A stretch of DNA of 64,000 nt from Nematostella vectensis (Eukaryota; Cnidaria; Anthozoa; Actiniaria; Edwardsiidae): NCBI RefSeq assembly GCF_932526225.1, contig NC_064039.1, positions 5,283,001 through 5,347,000 of the forward strand. Reading direction: 5' to 3'. A model generated the notes under the pieces. The model worked only from the letters and a program-made list of their open reading frames with translations, had not been told where the DNA came from and did not search any database. Shown piece by piece: positions 1 to 11,499 of the stretch. Positions within the stretch are counted from its first letter, which is position 1; every line of letters starts with the position of its first letter. Both the position numbers and the translations under genes were made by a program.

Positions 1-83
1 GGTGAATAGTGGCGAACAGATTTTTAAGCAGTATAAAAACTGCTTAAAAAAGTGCCAATCGCTTATGTTTTTTTCGTATTCAG

Positions 84-3000
84 GTAGTTTTTGTTGGACC
101 GTTTGAGCATCATTCCAATATTCTGCCATGGAAAGAAAGTGGTGCGAAGGTGAGTTCAAACAAGCACGATATCTGCAGCAATCACACTCACACATTGCCT
201 CAAAACCATAAATACGACTGCACCAGGCGCGTACCCAGGATTAGCTGAATGGGGGAGGGGCACCAGGCGCGTACCCAGGATTAGCTGAATGGGGGAGGGG
301 GGCACCAGGCGCGCACCCAGGATTAGCTGAATGGGGGAGGGGGGGAGGGGGGCTTGCGCTGTCATGACAGGAGCAGGAAATAGCAAAATTGTAAGGTAGT
401 GTTAGTTTATATTTTGTTTACATTTTGCCTAGAGGTTCCTTGCATAATATAAAACAAAATAGGCTTTAGTATTTTGGGGTAGAGACGATCCTTTCCTGAG
501 ATATGATTGAGCAAAGTTGCCATAGATCATGAAAAAAGTAGCAATTTCGCCCAAATTGGGCAATTTCAGACAAATCAAGAGTCTTACAATTTGCAATATC
601 CCAAGAACGGGTTATCTACCAAAAAATACTAAAGCTTATTTTGGCTTATAAAACACAAGAAGTAACATCTATGCAAAAAATCAAGCGAATATAAGCTAAC
701 ACGACCTTACAATTCGAACTTTGCCATTATTTGCCCCTGTCCGCCGTCATAGGTAGTATGGCTGATGACCTCCCCTGTTTTTTGGCTTTTTTTATCTTGC
801 AGACAGTTAAATTGTCTAATGGTCTGTATTTTTTTTTTTCAGATCGTACGTATACGTGACACAAAGCAAGGAACCGTGGATCAGGATATGTTAGAGACAA
901 ATTTGAAGGTATTTCACGAAGAGTTATTATAGGAATGTTTTCAGCCTCTCTCCCACCTGCCCTTCGGACTCACCAGTAATTGAGGCTGAAGCGACACCTA
1001 GCGTGTCGAGTCCAGAACGTCTGTGAGGGAGACAAGGGCTCCAGTCATATCCTCCCCCGTACCTACTGACCCTCTCTGCTTATATCCCCCTCCCCCCTAG
1101 TGCCTACTGATCACCCCACCCCCCTTATGCCTACTGACCCATTCCCCATTGTGTTCCCTGACTCCCTCACCCTTGTGCATACTGCCCCCCCCTCTCCCGT
1201 GCCTACTGACCCTTTGTCCATTATGCTAACTGACCCCTCTCCCTTGTGTAGTATTATAGTCGTCGTGGTATGCACATGCTAGCTGCGTTCTCGGCTGCGT
1301 CTAACGTGACGGGGATCATGACTGATACTGTCCTGATCGCGGAGCTGTGCCATCGATACGGGGCTTTGTCATTCTGGGACTACGCGACCGCCGCGCCTTA
1401 CCTCAAGATAGACATGAACGCGTCAAAGCTAGGGTAGGTCTTTACGCAACAGCCCCCACCCCACCCATCTTCTTCAAGATAGACATGAACGCATCAAAGC
1501 TAGGGTAGGTCTTTTAGACATGAACGCGCCGTACTTCAAGATAGAATTAATCTTGCAACGCAACTGCAGCACGGAGCATATGCAATAGGGTTTTGTTAGA
1601 CATCATTCTTTGTTTTATGGGAAACTAGAGAGTTTTTAAAAGCAACTACGACGGCAATGAGGAGGTCATGACCAAACAACGCTTTCATGCTTAGGGCTCA
1701 ACAAGTTTCGATAAGATTATCTCGTTTTTATAGTTCCAAATAAGTTAAGGTAGGCTTGAGCCTAGCGAACAATTATAGCTGGGTTTTCATAGCGAACTTA
1801 CCCGTCGCCATCATCAGCTAAACAACCTACATGATGCTGGTTTTAAGCTCTCATCGAATTTGCAGCCGCACTACTAATATCGTTTATGATACCACAGACT
1901 AAATTCTGACTCTGTTTCACCAGTTTCTGTTCACGTTTTTAGGTATAAAGACGCCGTTTTCCTGTCTCCTCACAAATTCGCGGGGGGTCCCGGAACGCCT
2001 GGTGTGCTGATAGCTAAGAAGAGTCTGTTCACGAACCCTATCCCAGGGGGCTGCGGGGGCGGAACTGTGTTATTTGTAAGTGCAGTTTATACAGTCGCAG
2101 CCCGGATATACAGAGTGGGAATTAGTGGGAGGGGGTGGGGGGTGGGGGAGGGGAGTTGGAGGTGCTGTTGCATGTCATTTGTAGGTGCAATGTGTACATT
2201 GTCTTTTGTAAGGGTTGTGTTATGCACCTTCTTATTAATACACAGGTAACCCGTGACACCCATCTGTACCTACAAGATATCGAGTCACGTGAGGAAGGTG
2301 GCACGCCCGCTATTGTCGAGTCCATACGCGCGGGACTGGTCTTTCAGCTAAAGGAGGTCAGTATTGCCAGGAAAAAAGATTGGGAATAAAAACTTATGAC
2401 TGCAGTCAAATTGTGTTGATTTATTGATTCATTTATTTGTCACGTATTTTTTTGTTATTCGTGTAATAATTATAACCGTGTTGTAATTTGTTCTTCTTGC
2501 AGTCCATTGGATCAGACTTGATCGAAGCACGAGAGGAAGAGTTGTGCAGGTGAATAAACAAAAACAGAGAAAGCGCAGTAATAGGTTCGACGCGATCGAC
2601 ATCGTAGATAGCCTGCGTAGCAAGCGTTTCTGTGGAGTTTCGAGCGAAGAATGTGCCCGCGCTGCTGAAACTCCATAGAAACGCTTGCTACGCAGGCTAC
2701 ATCGTAGAGGGCGCTGACTCTCCATGCTCCACGTGACTCTTGATATAGCCACGATGCAACGAACCACTTCAGATTACAGTCGCAGTCCGAAAGACGCTTG
2801 CAATAGCCATGATGCAAGGCATGGCGCCAGATTACCGTGATAGATCATATGAACTTTGCTATAACCATGATGCAACGTGCGGCGTAAAAATAGATTGGGG
2901 TGACAGACTATATGACGTTTCCTCACCAGAAAAGCGTTCAAGATCTGGAAAGCGAACCCAAACATCTCCATCCTCGGAAGCAGCTCTGCGCGACGCCTTC

Positions 3001-6000
3001 CAATCTTCTCGTTCCTCGTGTACCATCCCGACAGCGGCAAACTGCTGCATCATAACTTCGTCTCAGTGCTCTTGAATGACCTCTACGGCATCCAGGCGAG
3101 AGGTGGCTGTGCATGCGCTGGACCTTATGCTCAGGTATGGTGCAGAATATGGAATCACGTGATCTTGGCCGTTTTTATTCTTGTAGTCGTTACTGTCGAA
3201 CATTCAACACTGAAATGACTCTCTTTACTTTTGTTTACAGGACCTCCTGGGGATAGACGAGTCAGTGGCGCAAAAATTCACCTGGTTCCTTGAGAGTCAC
3301 GAAAGGTAAGTTTGGCGACGTTTTTTTTGTTTGCTTGCTTGTTAGTTGTTGTTGTGTTTTTTTTCTTTTTAATCTCTTCTATGCACTTTATTAAAACCCT
3401 TGATTTTGTTATTTATTTATTTCAGTGACGATGGCGAGGTACATTGTAAAGAGCCATTGGAAATAATGAAGTGAGTAATCTCTTTTTGTTCATTATGGAA
3501 ATTTCCGTACCGCTGACCCTATCCAGACACATGTATGTTCGGAACCGGTAGTAGAACCGGAAGTAAAATAGCCTGAGTCCCCACTTAGCAAGCCCCCCTC
3601 CCCCAGGGGGGGGGATGGGGGTTCTTCCCATGTCGAACCGATAGGGATGCTCGTCGTATTTTTTAGGGGTCAAAACTAGGCCTCAGGTATTTTTAGGTGG
3701 TTTAAAAAAAGGCTTTTATCTCAGAAATAGTATTTTTTAATGCTTCTGAGGCATTTTTTTAGGGTAGCAATTTTTGATGTGCAGGCATTTTTAGGGGGAA
3801 TTTTTCGAATTTCCCGACGAGCATCCCTATCACTTTTACCCTGGAGACCCCCCCCTGGAATGCCCCATTTGCCTATAATGGCAAAGTGTTGATCTTGAAC
3901 AGTTTGTTTTAGTTTGAGAACATTCAGCCCCGCATTTTTTAGCTTTTCAGAGTGTCATTGGCTCTACTGTTCATTCTTTTATAGTCTACCATAATTCCCG
4001 TGGTCTTTGAATGTCATCGTTTGCTAGTCACAGCATACCAATACTGTCACCTTACTCGTGTACAGGCCAGGCTTTGCTCGGCTTAACCTGCCGTTCTTCA
4101 TGGATGACGAAACAGTCCACTTCGTGTTGGAAGCTGTAGACATGGTCGCTACACACGGGTGGAAATTACTGCCACAGGTTAGAAACTTTTAAATACTTAC
4201 CAGTGGATATTGCAGGTGTCGTGATTTGATTGGCCGAGAGTTAGTTATTCATGACACGAATCGTCTATCTGTAGTACCGATTTGATCCACATACTGGCGC
4301 CTGGGAAAATCGTCAATTTGCGCAGGAAAAGAGCAAAGCGATTTACAGCTTACGTGACATCAACTACTCGAGAAGCTCAGCACAAGTGAGCAAGCCTCGT
4401 CCTGTTGACTTCGAGGGCTCCCTTGATGTGAGTATAAATGAATGGACATAACCCTTTAAAGCAGTTCAGCTATTTCGAAAAACGTTATAAGGGCTCAAAA
4501 GCCGTTCTACGACCAAAAGGAAGCATGGATCTCAATATATTTCCACCAATGCAGAGCAATATGTTAGACTGTCGATTTATTATTTACGCTCAATCCTAAA
4601 CGTTCACCAATGTATGTTCTAGCATCGCTAGAGTTTATTTGCGAATTTAATTCTTAAGACTTTTTGGTCTAAGAACTGCCATTTGACATTTATTATTTGT
4701 CGTTTCCACGCTGACAACATTAATCGAAAGAGGCTTTTATTGACTGTTAATTATTGCTCTGTTTTTCTTTAAAGGAAATCGCCCAGGCCGCGTTCAAGGT
4801 TTTCAACAGTGCTGAAGAAGTGAACAATGTTAGTTGCAAGTCTTTCGCCTCCAAAAGATTATCTTCTTATGGTTTGATAAAGGGTGATTTCGCAAATCTA
4901 TAGCTTTGCTACTATCAACCATACTTGCGAATGGCATCCATATAATGCCATTTCAAAAAAGGATTTGAGCAGATATGAATGAGGTTCGATAATATTTTGG
5001 GCTCCCTAAGCTCAGAATGTGTAAGACGTACTCGTCTGTTCCCTACCCTGCTAGCAGAACTTTTCTCTTTCTTTGTCTCTAACACTTTCCTTGCCGATTC
5101 GCGTTTCGGTGTTTCCGTGTTGTTGGCAACACGAGTACAACGCGAGTAGCCAAAACCGCGAATACAAGCACAACCGAGAACACTAGGGAAAAGCTTCTGT
5201 TAGTAGGGTATCTGTTTCCAGATACCAATTTATACGTGCAGACTTGTTGCTACTAGCAGTGGTCTCAGTGCTCTCGAAAAATGCCAAGCCTATTGCTTAC
5301 ATTTATTTATGATACTTACAGGAGATCTCGACAGCAGAAGACGAGGTGATTGAGTTCCCCGGAGAAGCCAACAAGCTCGTGTGGTTCCTCCAGCCTCGAG
5401 ACGCTCAGCTCCACTTGGCGACGGCATCGCTGAAGCACAAGCCATTCCGTCGCACTACTCTCCCGTTCATCCCGCGGAGGACAACGAAAAGACGCTCACG
5501 GGACTTTGAGAAGGTCCAGTACTATCGCGAGAAATACAGCCAGCCCACTATCCAGGAAGGTGAGCTTGTACACTAGGTGTCACTTCTACTCTACGTGCTG
5601 ATCGCATGTACTTAATGCATAGATATCGTGTGCCTCGTTTTCCTACTCCTCCAACCGTATCATAAGTGTAACCGAGCCTCCTATCCCCCACCCGTGTCAC
5701 AAGTGTAACCAAGCCTCCTATTCCCACTCCTCCACCAATGTCATGCTGTGTAACCGAGGCTTTCCCGACCCCCCCTTCCCCCACCCATCAGTGTCACAAC
5801 GAACGTTCGCCGTCATGAACGATCGCCCGAGTCGTTTTTTCCGCGATAACTTTATCGCCTCGAGCTATCGTTCATGAAAGACACGATTGTAACCGAGTAA
5901 CTCTCTTGTCTTGCATCAGTAGAGGAGGAAGACGGTAGAACCCCTCGTCGGGATCCAATTGGAGCATCCGCATCACAACAATTCGAGGCGCAAGACATCA

Positions 6001-6173
6001 CCCAAGAACCCCAGAAAGACGCACAGAGGAATCAAAACAACAATATCGAACAGTCACCAGAAAAACCGGTTGACAGCAAGCATGCTAGAATGTTTTCGAG
6101 GAAAAAGGACTACAGACTGACTAGCAAGTCTGCCCCTACAAAGACGCACGGTCAGAAGTGCACAATTTCTTGA
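84..6173 (+). CDS. Class-V aminotransferase (cysteine desulfurase-like) protein, 5' partial, 14 exons
   Basis: PLP-dependent fold-type I enzyme; the substrate cannot be told from sequence. Exons: 84-149, 843-908, 1252-1433, 1943-2075, 2246-2356, 2503-2549, 2930-3134, 3241-3305, 3426-3470, 4066-4177, 4275-4427, 4775-4828, 5322-5559, 5920-6173. All junctions are GT-AG, phases agree and the sum is 1731 nt (576 residues plus stop). The first visible exon follows an acceptor, so the N-terminus lies outside the window. Family signatures, numbered in the visible part: GPFEHHSN near 5-12, SAASNVTGI near 58-66, the PLP-ring Asp region FWDYATAAPY near 85-94, and the PLP-lysine motif SPHKF with K116. 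A later GIQARGGCACAGPYA block is typical of the eukaryotic clade. The long basic C-terminal tail is not part of the catalytic fold and ends KCTIS, a CaaX-like box. A cysteine desulfurase role is inferred only from the fold. Confidence 0.93.
221..342. repeat. 40-bp tandem repeat, three copies, intronic
   Basis: Three near-identical 40-bp units begin at 221, 261 and 303. Each opens CACCAGGCGCG and ends in a G-rich run. The array lies in the intron between the first two visible exons of the aminotransferase gene. Confidence 0.85.
1060..1245. repeat. Degenerate CCTACTGACCC tandem repeat
   Basis: A pyrimidine-rich block with CCTACTGA or close variants repeated about every 25-35 nt. It directly precedes the acceptor at 1249-1251 and may serve as its polypyrimidine tract. 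The short ORF read through it is low-complexity and was not annotated. Confidence 0.6.
1473..1545 (+). repeat. Intronic duplication of an exon 3' end and its donor site
   Basis: The last ~30 nt of exon 1252-1433 plus its splice donor recur about 70 nt downstream (CAAGATAGACATGAACGC and the following AAAGCTAGGGTAGGTC). A further, scrambled partial copy follows at about 1515-1545. The duplicates sit wholly in the intron and create a decoy 5' splice site. Confidence 0.8.
2609..2699. mobile_element. 91-bp foldback MITE with 9-bp target duplication
   Basis: Terminal inverted repeats of about 33 bp (TAGCCTGCGTAGCAAGCG at the left, its complement at the right) leave only a ~25-bp centre. The element is flanked by CATCGTAGA at 2600-2608 and 2700-2708. 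A 9-bp duplication fits Mutator-like elements. It lies in the aminotransferase intron between exons 2503-2549 and 2930-3134. Confidence 0.85.
5630..5790. repeat. Degenerate C-rich minisatellite in last aminotransferase intron
   Basis: About four divergent units of roughly 40 bp, each containing a GTGTAACC(G/A)AG-CCTCC core and a C-rich stretch. The block lies between exons 5322-5559 and 5920-6173. Confidence 0.6.
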
Positions 6174-6263
6174 AGGGCCGACTGGCATTAGTCATGTAGA
6201 CGATAAAATCTTTGGATTTAAAAAAATAATAGTGTGATGAGATAGTATTCTACACACAGTCTT

Positions 6264-6269
6264 AATAAA
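6264..6269 (+). promoter_or_regulatory. Polyadenylation signal of the aminotransferase gene
   Basis: AATAAA lies about 90 nt after the TGA at 6171-6173, in AT-rich DNA, and is the first canonical hexamer downstream. Confidence 0.6.
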
Positions 6270-7220
6270 ATTATCCACTTAATTTATTCATAACTTATTC
6301 AATCCGCATGAAGTTGTTCTTTAGTTTTTGTCTGAAACAAATCAAGTCAGAAATATATGGCGTTATAAATTTTTATTCACATTATATTTTGCAATGTATA
6401 TACCAAAATTATATTTTTTCGGATATGTTTGGATATTTTTTTAATGCTTTAATTGTTATTTCCGTCGCTGCTAATTTTTATTCTTTTAAACCTTATCAAT
6501 TTCATTATACTGTTTTTCATTTAGTTATATTTTTGGACTATCAGTTAAATTAATTTTATAGCGGCGGGTTCAGTGTTGGTACTGTGGCTCAAGCAGAACC
6601 GACTTTGATGTAGATTTTAACATGAACCACCGCCACTGCGTACAAAGCATTGAAACTTTAGTGGTGTCCTTACAGCTCGATATTGTAAGGCCATCAATAA
6701 TGATAACTCATAATAACTTTGATAAAAGCGGACTCAACGAGCCTTCTAATCGACTTAATAAGCGTAAAATCAAGTATAAAAAAGTGACAATAAATAGAGA
6801 AAAATATATGCTATATCAAAATAATGAGTAAATCTTTTGAGTTTATTCCGCCGGAAAAGTGAGAAGAGGGGAAAGAAGCTGGGTGGAGGGACTATTGAAA
6901 GGCGGGCGAGGAAAGGAGAGGCATGGAGGCGGCTCAGAGGGGGAGGAGAGAGGGATCTGCTGGGTCTGTCAGGCCCTTATTATTATTCCCTTTGAAGCAA
7001 AAAAAAAAAACGGTAGCTTTGTACCCTTTTCCAGCTTTTGCAAATTAATATCGCTTCTGGTCCAAAGTCTGGACAACATTGAAAATGAGGGTTTACATCG
7101 CAAAATCACACATGAAGTATATCACTATAGTGTCATGACCGCTGACTGGCTGATAAGCGAGTGGAGTATCATTTATCACAGACTTACGTTACGGGAGTTG
7201 TGGCAGCCTGGGGTCAGCCC
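6270..7220. other. Intergenic DNA, no supported gene
   Basis: AT-rich at first (6270-6830) with two short ORFs of low-complexity composition, then a purine-rich stretch (6855-6960). No splice structure, domain or mobile-element end was recognised. The 3' part is presumably promoter and 5' leader of the DUF985 gene. Confidence 0.5.
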
Positions 7221-7224
7221 CCAT

Positions 7225-7291
7225 GTAAGTAAGCATGTTCATTTATTGTTATTTAAACTGCTTCCCCTTACACTTTGTATTGTTGTTGCAG
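7225..7291 (+). other. Possible 67-nt 5' UTR intron of the DUF985 gene
   Basis: A donor CAT|GTAAGT and an acceptor TTGTTGTTGCAG|G bracket 67 nt just upstream of the ATG at 7344. Both sites are close to consensus. Use of the intron is inferred. Confidence 0.45.
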
Positions 7292-7343
7292 GAATTTTGC
7301 ATCTTTGTCAATGAATTAATAGTCGACATCGAGCAGTTCAAAC

Positions 7344-7877
7344 ATGGCGGCCGCACCACAAAACACCGCGCAAGAGCTCATCCAAAAGTTAAACCTCGAA
7401 CCACATCCTTTGGAAGGGGGTCATTACACTGTGAGCTATGTATCAAAGCTTGAGGTTAAGCCTTTAGACGCCACGAGAAGAGATAGGAGGAGCTGCTTCT
7501 CATTTATATACTTCCTGATACAAAACAACAACCATATCCCATGGCATAAACTGAGCTCAGATGAAATGTTCAGTTACCATAGAGGTTGTCCCCTGAGGCT
7601 ATACACGCTAAGGGAAGATGGTTCTTTTGAGAGTACAGTTGTCGGGGATCCACTTGTTGATCCACAAGCGCACTATGTTGCTGTAATACCTGCGAACACC
7701 TGGTTTGCGGGAGAGTTAATGCGTAGGAAGCATTCTTATTGTCTGTGTAGTGTGTCTGTTTCACCAGGGTTTGTTGACGCGGACTGTGAGTTTGCGGACG
7801 TTTCTAAGTTAGCGGAACAGTTTCCTCAGCAAAGCGAGATAATTCGAAAATTTCCTGCTGGACCTTTAAAAATTTGA
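7344..7877 (+). CDS. Cupin superfamily protein, DUF985 (cupin_5) family
   Basis: A 177-residue protein in one uninterrupted exon, about the usual length for this family. The start ATG sits in a good context (AAACATGG). Family landmarks: the N-terminal EGGHYTVSY segment (residues about 28-36), the FIYFLI strand followed by the metal-site-like IPWHKLSSDEMFSYHRG (about 69-87), the PQAHYVAVIPANTWFAG strand (about 111-127) and the SVSPGFVDADCEFAD end (about 141-155). The family folds as a single cupin barrel; its biochemical role is not established, so none is assigned. It lies tail-on to the aminotransferase gene, 1.2 kb away, with no sign of co-regulation. Confidence 0.9.
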   Translation: MAAAPQNTAQELIQKLNLEPHPLEGGHYTVSYVSKLEVKPLDATRRDRRSCFSFIYFLIQNNNHIPWHKLSSDEMFSYHRGCPLRLYTLREDGSFESTVVGDPLVDPQAHYVAVIPANTWFAGELMRRKHSYCLCSVSVSPGFVDADCEFADVSKLAEQFPQQSEIIRKFPAGPLKI

Positions 7878-7886
7878 AAGATTTTG

Positions 7887-7892
7887 AATAAA
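7887..7892 (+). promoter_or_regulatory. Polyadenylation signal of the DUF985 gene
   Basis: AATAAA begins 10 nt after the TGA. It is very close to the stop, so the 3' UTR would be short. Confidence 0.55.
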
Positions 7893-7899
7893 TGTAAAA

Positions 7900-8440
7900 A
7901 ATATGGCATCAGTCTGTATAAAAATTACGTTTTATTCTAATTCGCTGCGCTTAACCGAATAGAAAACATTTATTTTCTAAACAACGAGATGACAACGAAT
8001 TAGGAGTAGAGCCAGCAAATCATTTATTAACAGGCGGTTTGAAGAACTAGAATTACGATGTAATTTTACAAACTGAAAAAGACTCAAGCAGATACAATGT
8101 AATTTGAACAATTCAAAAATTAACTAAACATCAAGACTGGCGTCTACAAAACGAAGACCTAAAACCTAAGACCTGTGACCCCCTAAATATTGCCGTTATT
8201 CTTTAGCCTACCTTGTTTCCCAAGTTTCATATGGAATCGGTGATCCAAATGAGGTATAATTTAGTTAGTTTAATTTCGTTCTTTTTTTTATGAATATCAG
8301 TTAGTGGGGAAATAACTAGTTGTGTTTCCAGGGTGCCGTTTATCAAAAAGCTGATTAACTCGGAAACCCGGTAAATCACCCGGTTTACTTTTCGGGTGTT
8401 TCTCCAAACTTCCCCGCTATCTTCGGGCACAAAAAATCAT
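7900..8440. other. Intergenic DNA, nothing recognised
   Basis: AT-rich sequence without credible ORFs, splice pairs or inverted repeats. A short self-complementary CCCGG-rich patch occurs near 8365-8400. Confidence 0.5.
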
Positions 8441-9110
8441 ACTGTAAATGATCTAAAAAACGCCCGGGGCGTTTATTAAATTTCGATAGTCCGAGGGGGG
8501 AGAGGGGAGGGCGTTCAATAGATAGGAGGCGTTTATTAGAAGGGGCGTTCTTTGCAAACTATAACAATATAACAAACCCAAGTACAGTGGGATTCTAGTC
8601 GGCAACAACGCAGATTTATGTTTTTTTTTTTAAACGATATTTCGGCAGGCCAATACCTGCCTTCTTCAAGTTATAAATGAGTTACAATGGCATGTTACAG
8701 CTAGTATATGTACAGAGTTCATTGATGATTAACTAACAAAAGGTAGAAATAGTAATTGAGTAAAAAGTAACTTATGGAAGATGGTTTCCTTTTAAAGGTT
8801 TTATTAATTAATCAACTGTCGACGCAGACCACAAGGTCCGACGCACACCAGCAGATAGAGGCTGTCCGGTGGTTTCTTCCTACGTTTTTGTTAAATTATA
8901 GCCTGCGAAGTCGTATCCTGGCATTTAGCAAGTCTCACCTAGTAGAAGCTAAACTCAGATTAATTAATTTCTATATTACCGCAATTCCTATGTCGTTTGT
9001 TTTTAAGCTGGGAGGGAGGGTAAGGGGGGCGTTTGTTAGAGGGGGGCGTTTGTTAGAGAGGGGCGTTCAGGCGTTCTTTAGATAGGTTTTTTTTCCCGAA
9101 GAAACCATTC
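8440..9110. repeat. Interspersed repeat with GGCGTTTATTAGAGGGG motifs
   Basis: Parts match 49540-50050 in the same order: the 'ACAATATAACA...CAGTGGG(A/G)TTC' block, 'TTATAGCCTGCG', 'AAGTCTCACC(T/C)AGTAGAAGC', and the terminal G-rich 'GGCGTTT.TTAGA' motifs. Divergence and different insertions suggest two old copies of one element. No coding capacity was seen. Confidence 0.6.
8620..8720 (-). mobile_element. Possible Penelope-like element terminal fragment
   Basis: On the minus strand the segment reads GAAGAAGGCAGGTATTGGCC followed by TGCCGAAATATCG, which resembles the 'GAAGATGGC..GGCCGAAACGTCG' block found next to Penelope-like terminal repeats. No reverse-transcriptase or GIY-YIG remnant accompanies it, so the call is weak. 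Confidence 0.3.
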
Positions 9111-9608
9111 CACTGCCCGGTAAGAATTTGGCCAATCAGGGCTAAAATAATTTTTTTATGCCAGCCTATCAGGTTTCATCTCTGTCAAATAATCTGACAT
9201 TTAGCTGTCAACGTGTGCCTAAAAAATAAAAACAAATTTGCGAAATTATTAGAAGTTTTGCTACAAAATGAAACTTTATTTACTTGTTCTTTGTCTTTCT
9301 TTCGAAAAATGCCGATGCCACACAACAATGTTTGGGGTGCCAGTTGTCTACACACATCGACAAAACTAGGATTTCGATAATCATAAAGGCAATCTGTTTA
9401 TAAACTTAGGAAATTTTAATTTGCTTGTCGGGAAACGCTCTTCCTCGCCAGGCAGATTTTCTCTAAAATACCGGTAATTATTCGCTCGGAATACAGACAT
9501 TTGGCGAAGGAGCGTAGCCTCCCGGCTGAAAATGGGTGTAACTACAATTTTCAATGGGACAAAAAATAGTGACGATTGAAAATGGGTTGTTTGGGGTCGT
9601 AGCTTTAT

Positions 9609-10700
9609 ATGATATTTGCGGTTGTGTCTTGGAAATCCCATATAACTGAAATTCACCAAAAGGCATCTAAAAAATGGAACTTACTGAAGGGCTTACGATT
9701 TATTTTATCTAGGCACACAATTGAAGTTTTATACAAATCACTAGTTCGTTCCAACATGGAGTATGCTGACGTTGTCTGGGACGGTTGTACCATGGGAGAA
9801 TCAGATTTACTAGAAACAGGGCTTCTGGAATTACGCGGAAAAAAACTCAAAATTACGCGGGATTCTTGGCTAAATTACGCGCTAAATTACACGGAATATC
9901 AACTGTTACGCCCAAACAACATTTTGTACCGAAGGAAAGCACGAAATAACTTGAACAGGTTAATTTTTTGCGTGAAAATATCTTAGGCGAGTTTTCATTG
10001 GCTCCTAGCCACCAGCCAATTAAAAAAGTATTTTATTATTAGTCCTAGGCCTTCGCGGTTTAGCAAAGAACGCCTAGTCATTTTATTTGTTTTCGGAAAT
10101 TCAGTTCGAAATATCGCACTCTTACGAAGAATGTCTCTCTTTTTTCACGAGAAATAGAGGTAACAACCATAAAAGAACACATCAGCTGTGCAATTAAATG
10201 TTTTTTCTTTCAAAATTTAGCCAAATTACGCGGGATTACGCGGAAATTTGTGGATTATGCGGATTACGCGGGAAAAGCCAAATTACGCGCTTCCGCACAA
10301 GCGCGTAATTCCAGAAGCCCTGTAGAAAGCGTGCAATATGAGGCTGCGCGTGATCTTCCTGAGCGCATTCGTGATAGTCCTTCTGTAGCGTCCTTTAAAT
10401 CATTGTTATTACAAGAAATATTCTATTTGAAGCCAGCTAATAAACTTTTTTATTTAAGCGAAAGATATTTAGGAATATTGCACACACGACTAAGGCCAGG
10501 GCATTGCGCTCTAAATAGTTATTTGTACTCTATCAATTGTTGACCGTCGCCGCCGTGCGCATGCGGTGCCCCTAACGAAAGCGTTTAACATTATCTTTTG
10601 TTTTGCCCTTTGTTTGCTGCTAAACTTATTTCTATGCTAACCTCAGTCGAGCAGAAGTGCTGGTAACATTTGATCAAGCTCCAACTTGCATAGCAAATTC
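9609..10700 (+). pseudogene. LINE reverse-transcriptase C-terminal fragment, split by a MITE
   Basis: The 5' part (9628-9816) encodes the conserved HQKASKKWNLL, YKSLVRSNMEYADVVWDG and ESDLLE blocks found near the C-terminal end of the non-LTR retrotransposon RT region. Reading resumes at 10329 (SVQYEAAR...LPERIRDS, then YLGILHTRLRPG) and ends in a Cys-His block (ACGAPNES..HYLLFCP) to about 10660. It is non-functional: truncated at the 5' end, interrupted at 9817-10322, internally shortened between EAAR and LPERIRD, and with a stop before HYLLFCP. Removing the MITE and one duplicated target copy restores the frame at the insertion point. Confidence 0.85.
9817..10322. mobile_element. 506-bp MITE, CAGGGCTTC termini, 6-bp target duplication (copy 1)
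   Basis: Terminal inverted repeats begin CAGGGCTTCTGGAATTACGC on both ends. The target TAGAAA is duplicated at 9811-9816 and 10323-10328. The interior is full of AATTACGCG-type short repeats and has no transposase. It interrupts a LINE ORF exactly in the codons for LLESV, so the pre-insertion sequence can be deduced. A second copy lies at 31220-31828. Confidence 0.92.
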
Positions 10701-11499
10701 ATATTTTACTCAACGGTAGTCCCTTATTAAGTTTTGATAATAAAAATAAATGTCACCATTCTCTGCAGTTAGAGAATATGTTAAACAAACCAATAGGTTT
10801 TTGCAAGAGACCATGATTGTAGTTATATCTGTAAACCAACTTGTCATTGTCTTTCTTTGTATCGTCCTCCGTAAAAAATGTAAACATAAGTCCCCTAGAT
10901 GAGCCAAGGGCTCTTGGGATGAATGTAGAAATATTGTTTAAATAAAAAAAAAACTCATCAACACTAGATGAGTTGGCGGGTGGGTTCCCAATGGAGATTG
11001 CCGCGCTCGGTAACCATGGCAACCATGTCACTGTCCCACACTGGGCACCCGTCACACTGATAAGCAGTGGAATACTAAGGAACTATATACCTATCTGGGA
11101 TGGGAGGGGAGGGAAATAGCTTCCCACGTCTTAACACCAAACGACGGTTGATCAGAGAGGATTTGCCGCTCGGTGCAAAGCTACCCTTCGGAGGCATGCC
11201 GCTGTACCACGCGCGCCGGCGCAGGTCACGTACGCATAACCTCTAGACCTCTGAGACGCTGCCCTGTGTTGTGAGTCTAACCTTGCCTAAATGCGAGCAT
11301 TTAGCCTCATTTAAACTCATCAACACTGGATGAGTTGGCGGGTGGGTGCCCAATGGAGATTGCTGCGCTCGGATACCATGGCAACCATGTTACCGTCCCA
11401 ACTGTTCTTCAAGGTGCTTGGAGAGAGGAGACATGGACCCTCCCACCAAAATGACCCAAGCACCCACCACTAGTACTAGTCTGCCGCTACACAGCAGAC

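Noticed and set aside
6308-6831. Two AT-rich ORFs between the aminotransferase and DUF985 genes
   Set aside because: Composition is biased to Phe, Tyr, Ile and Asn as expected from AT-rich DNA, with no domain or splice support.
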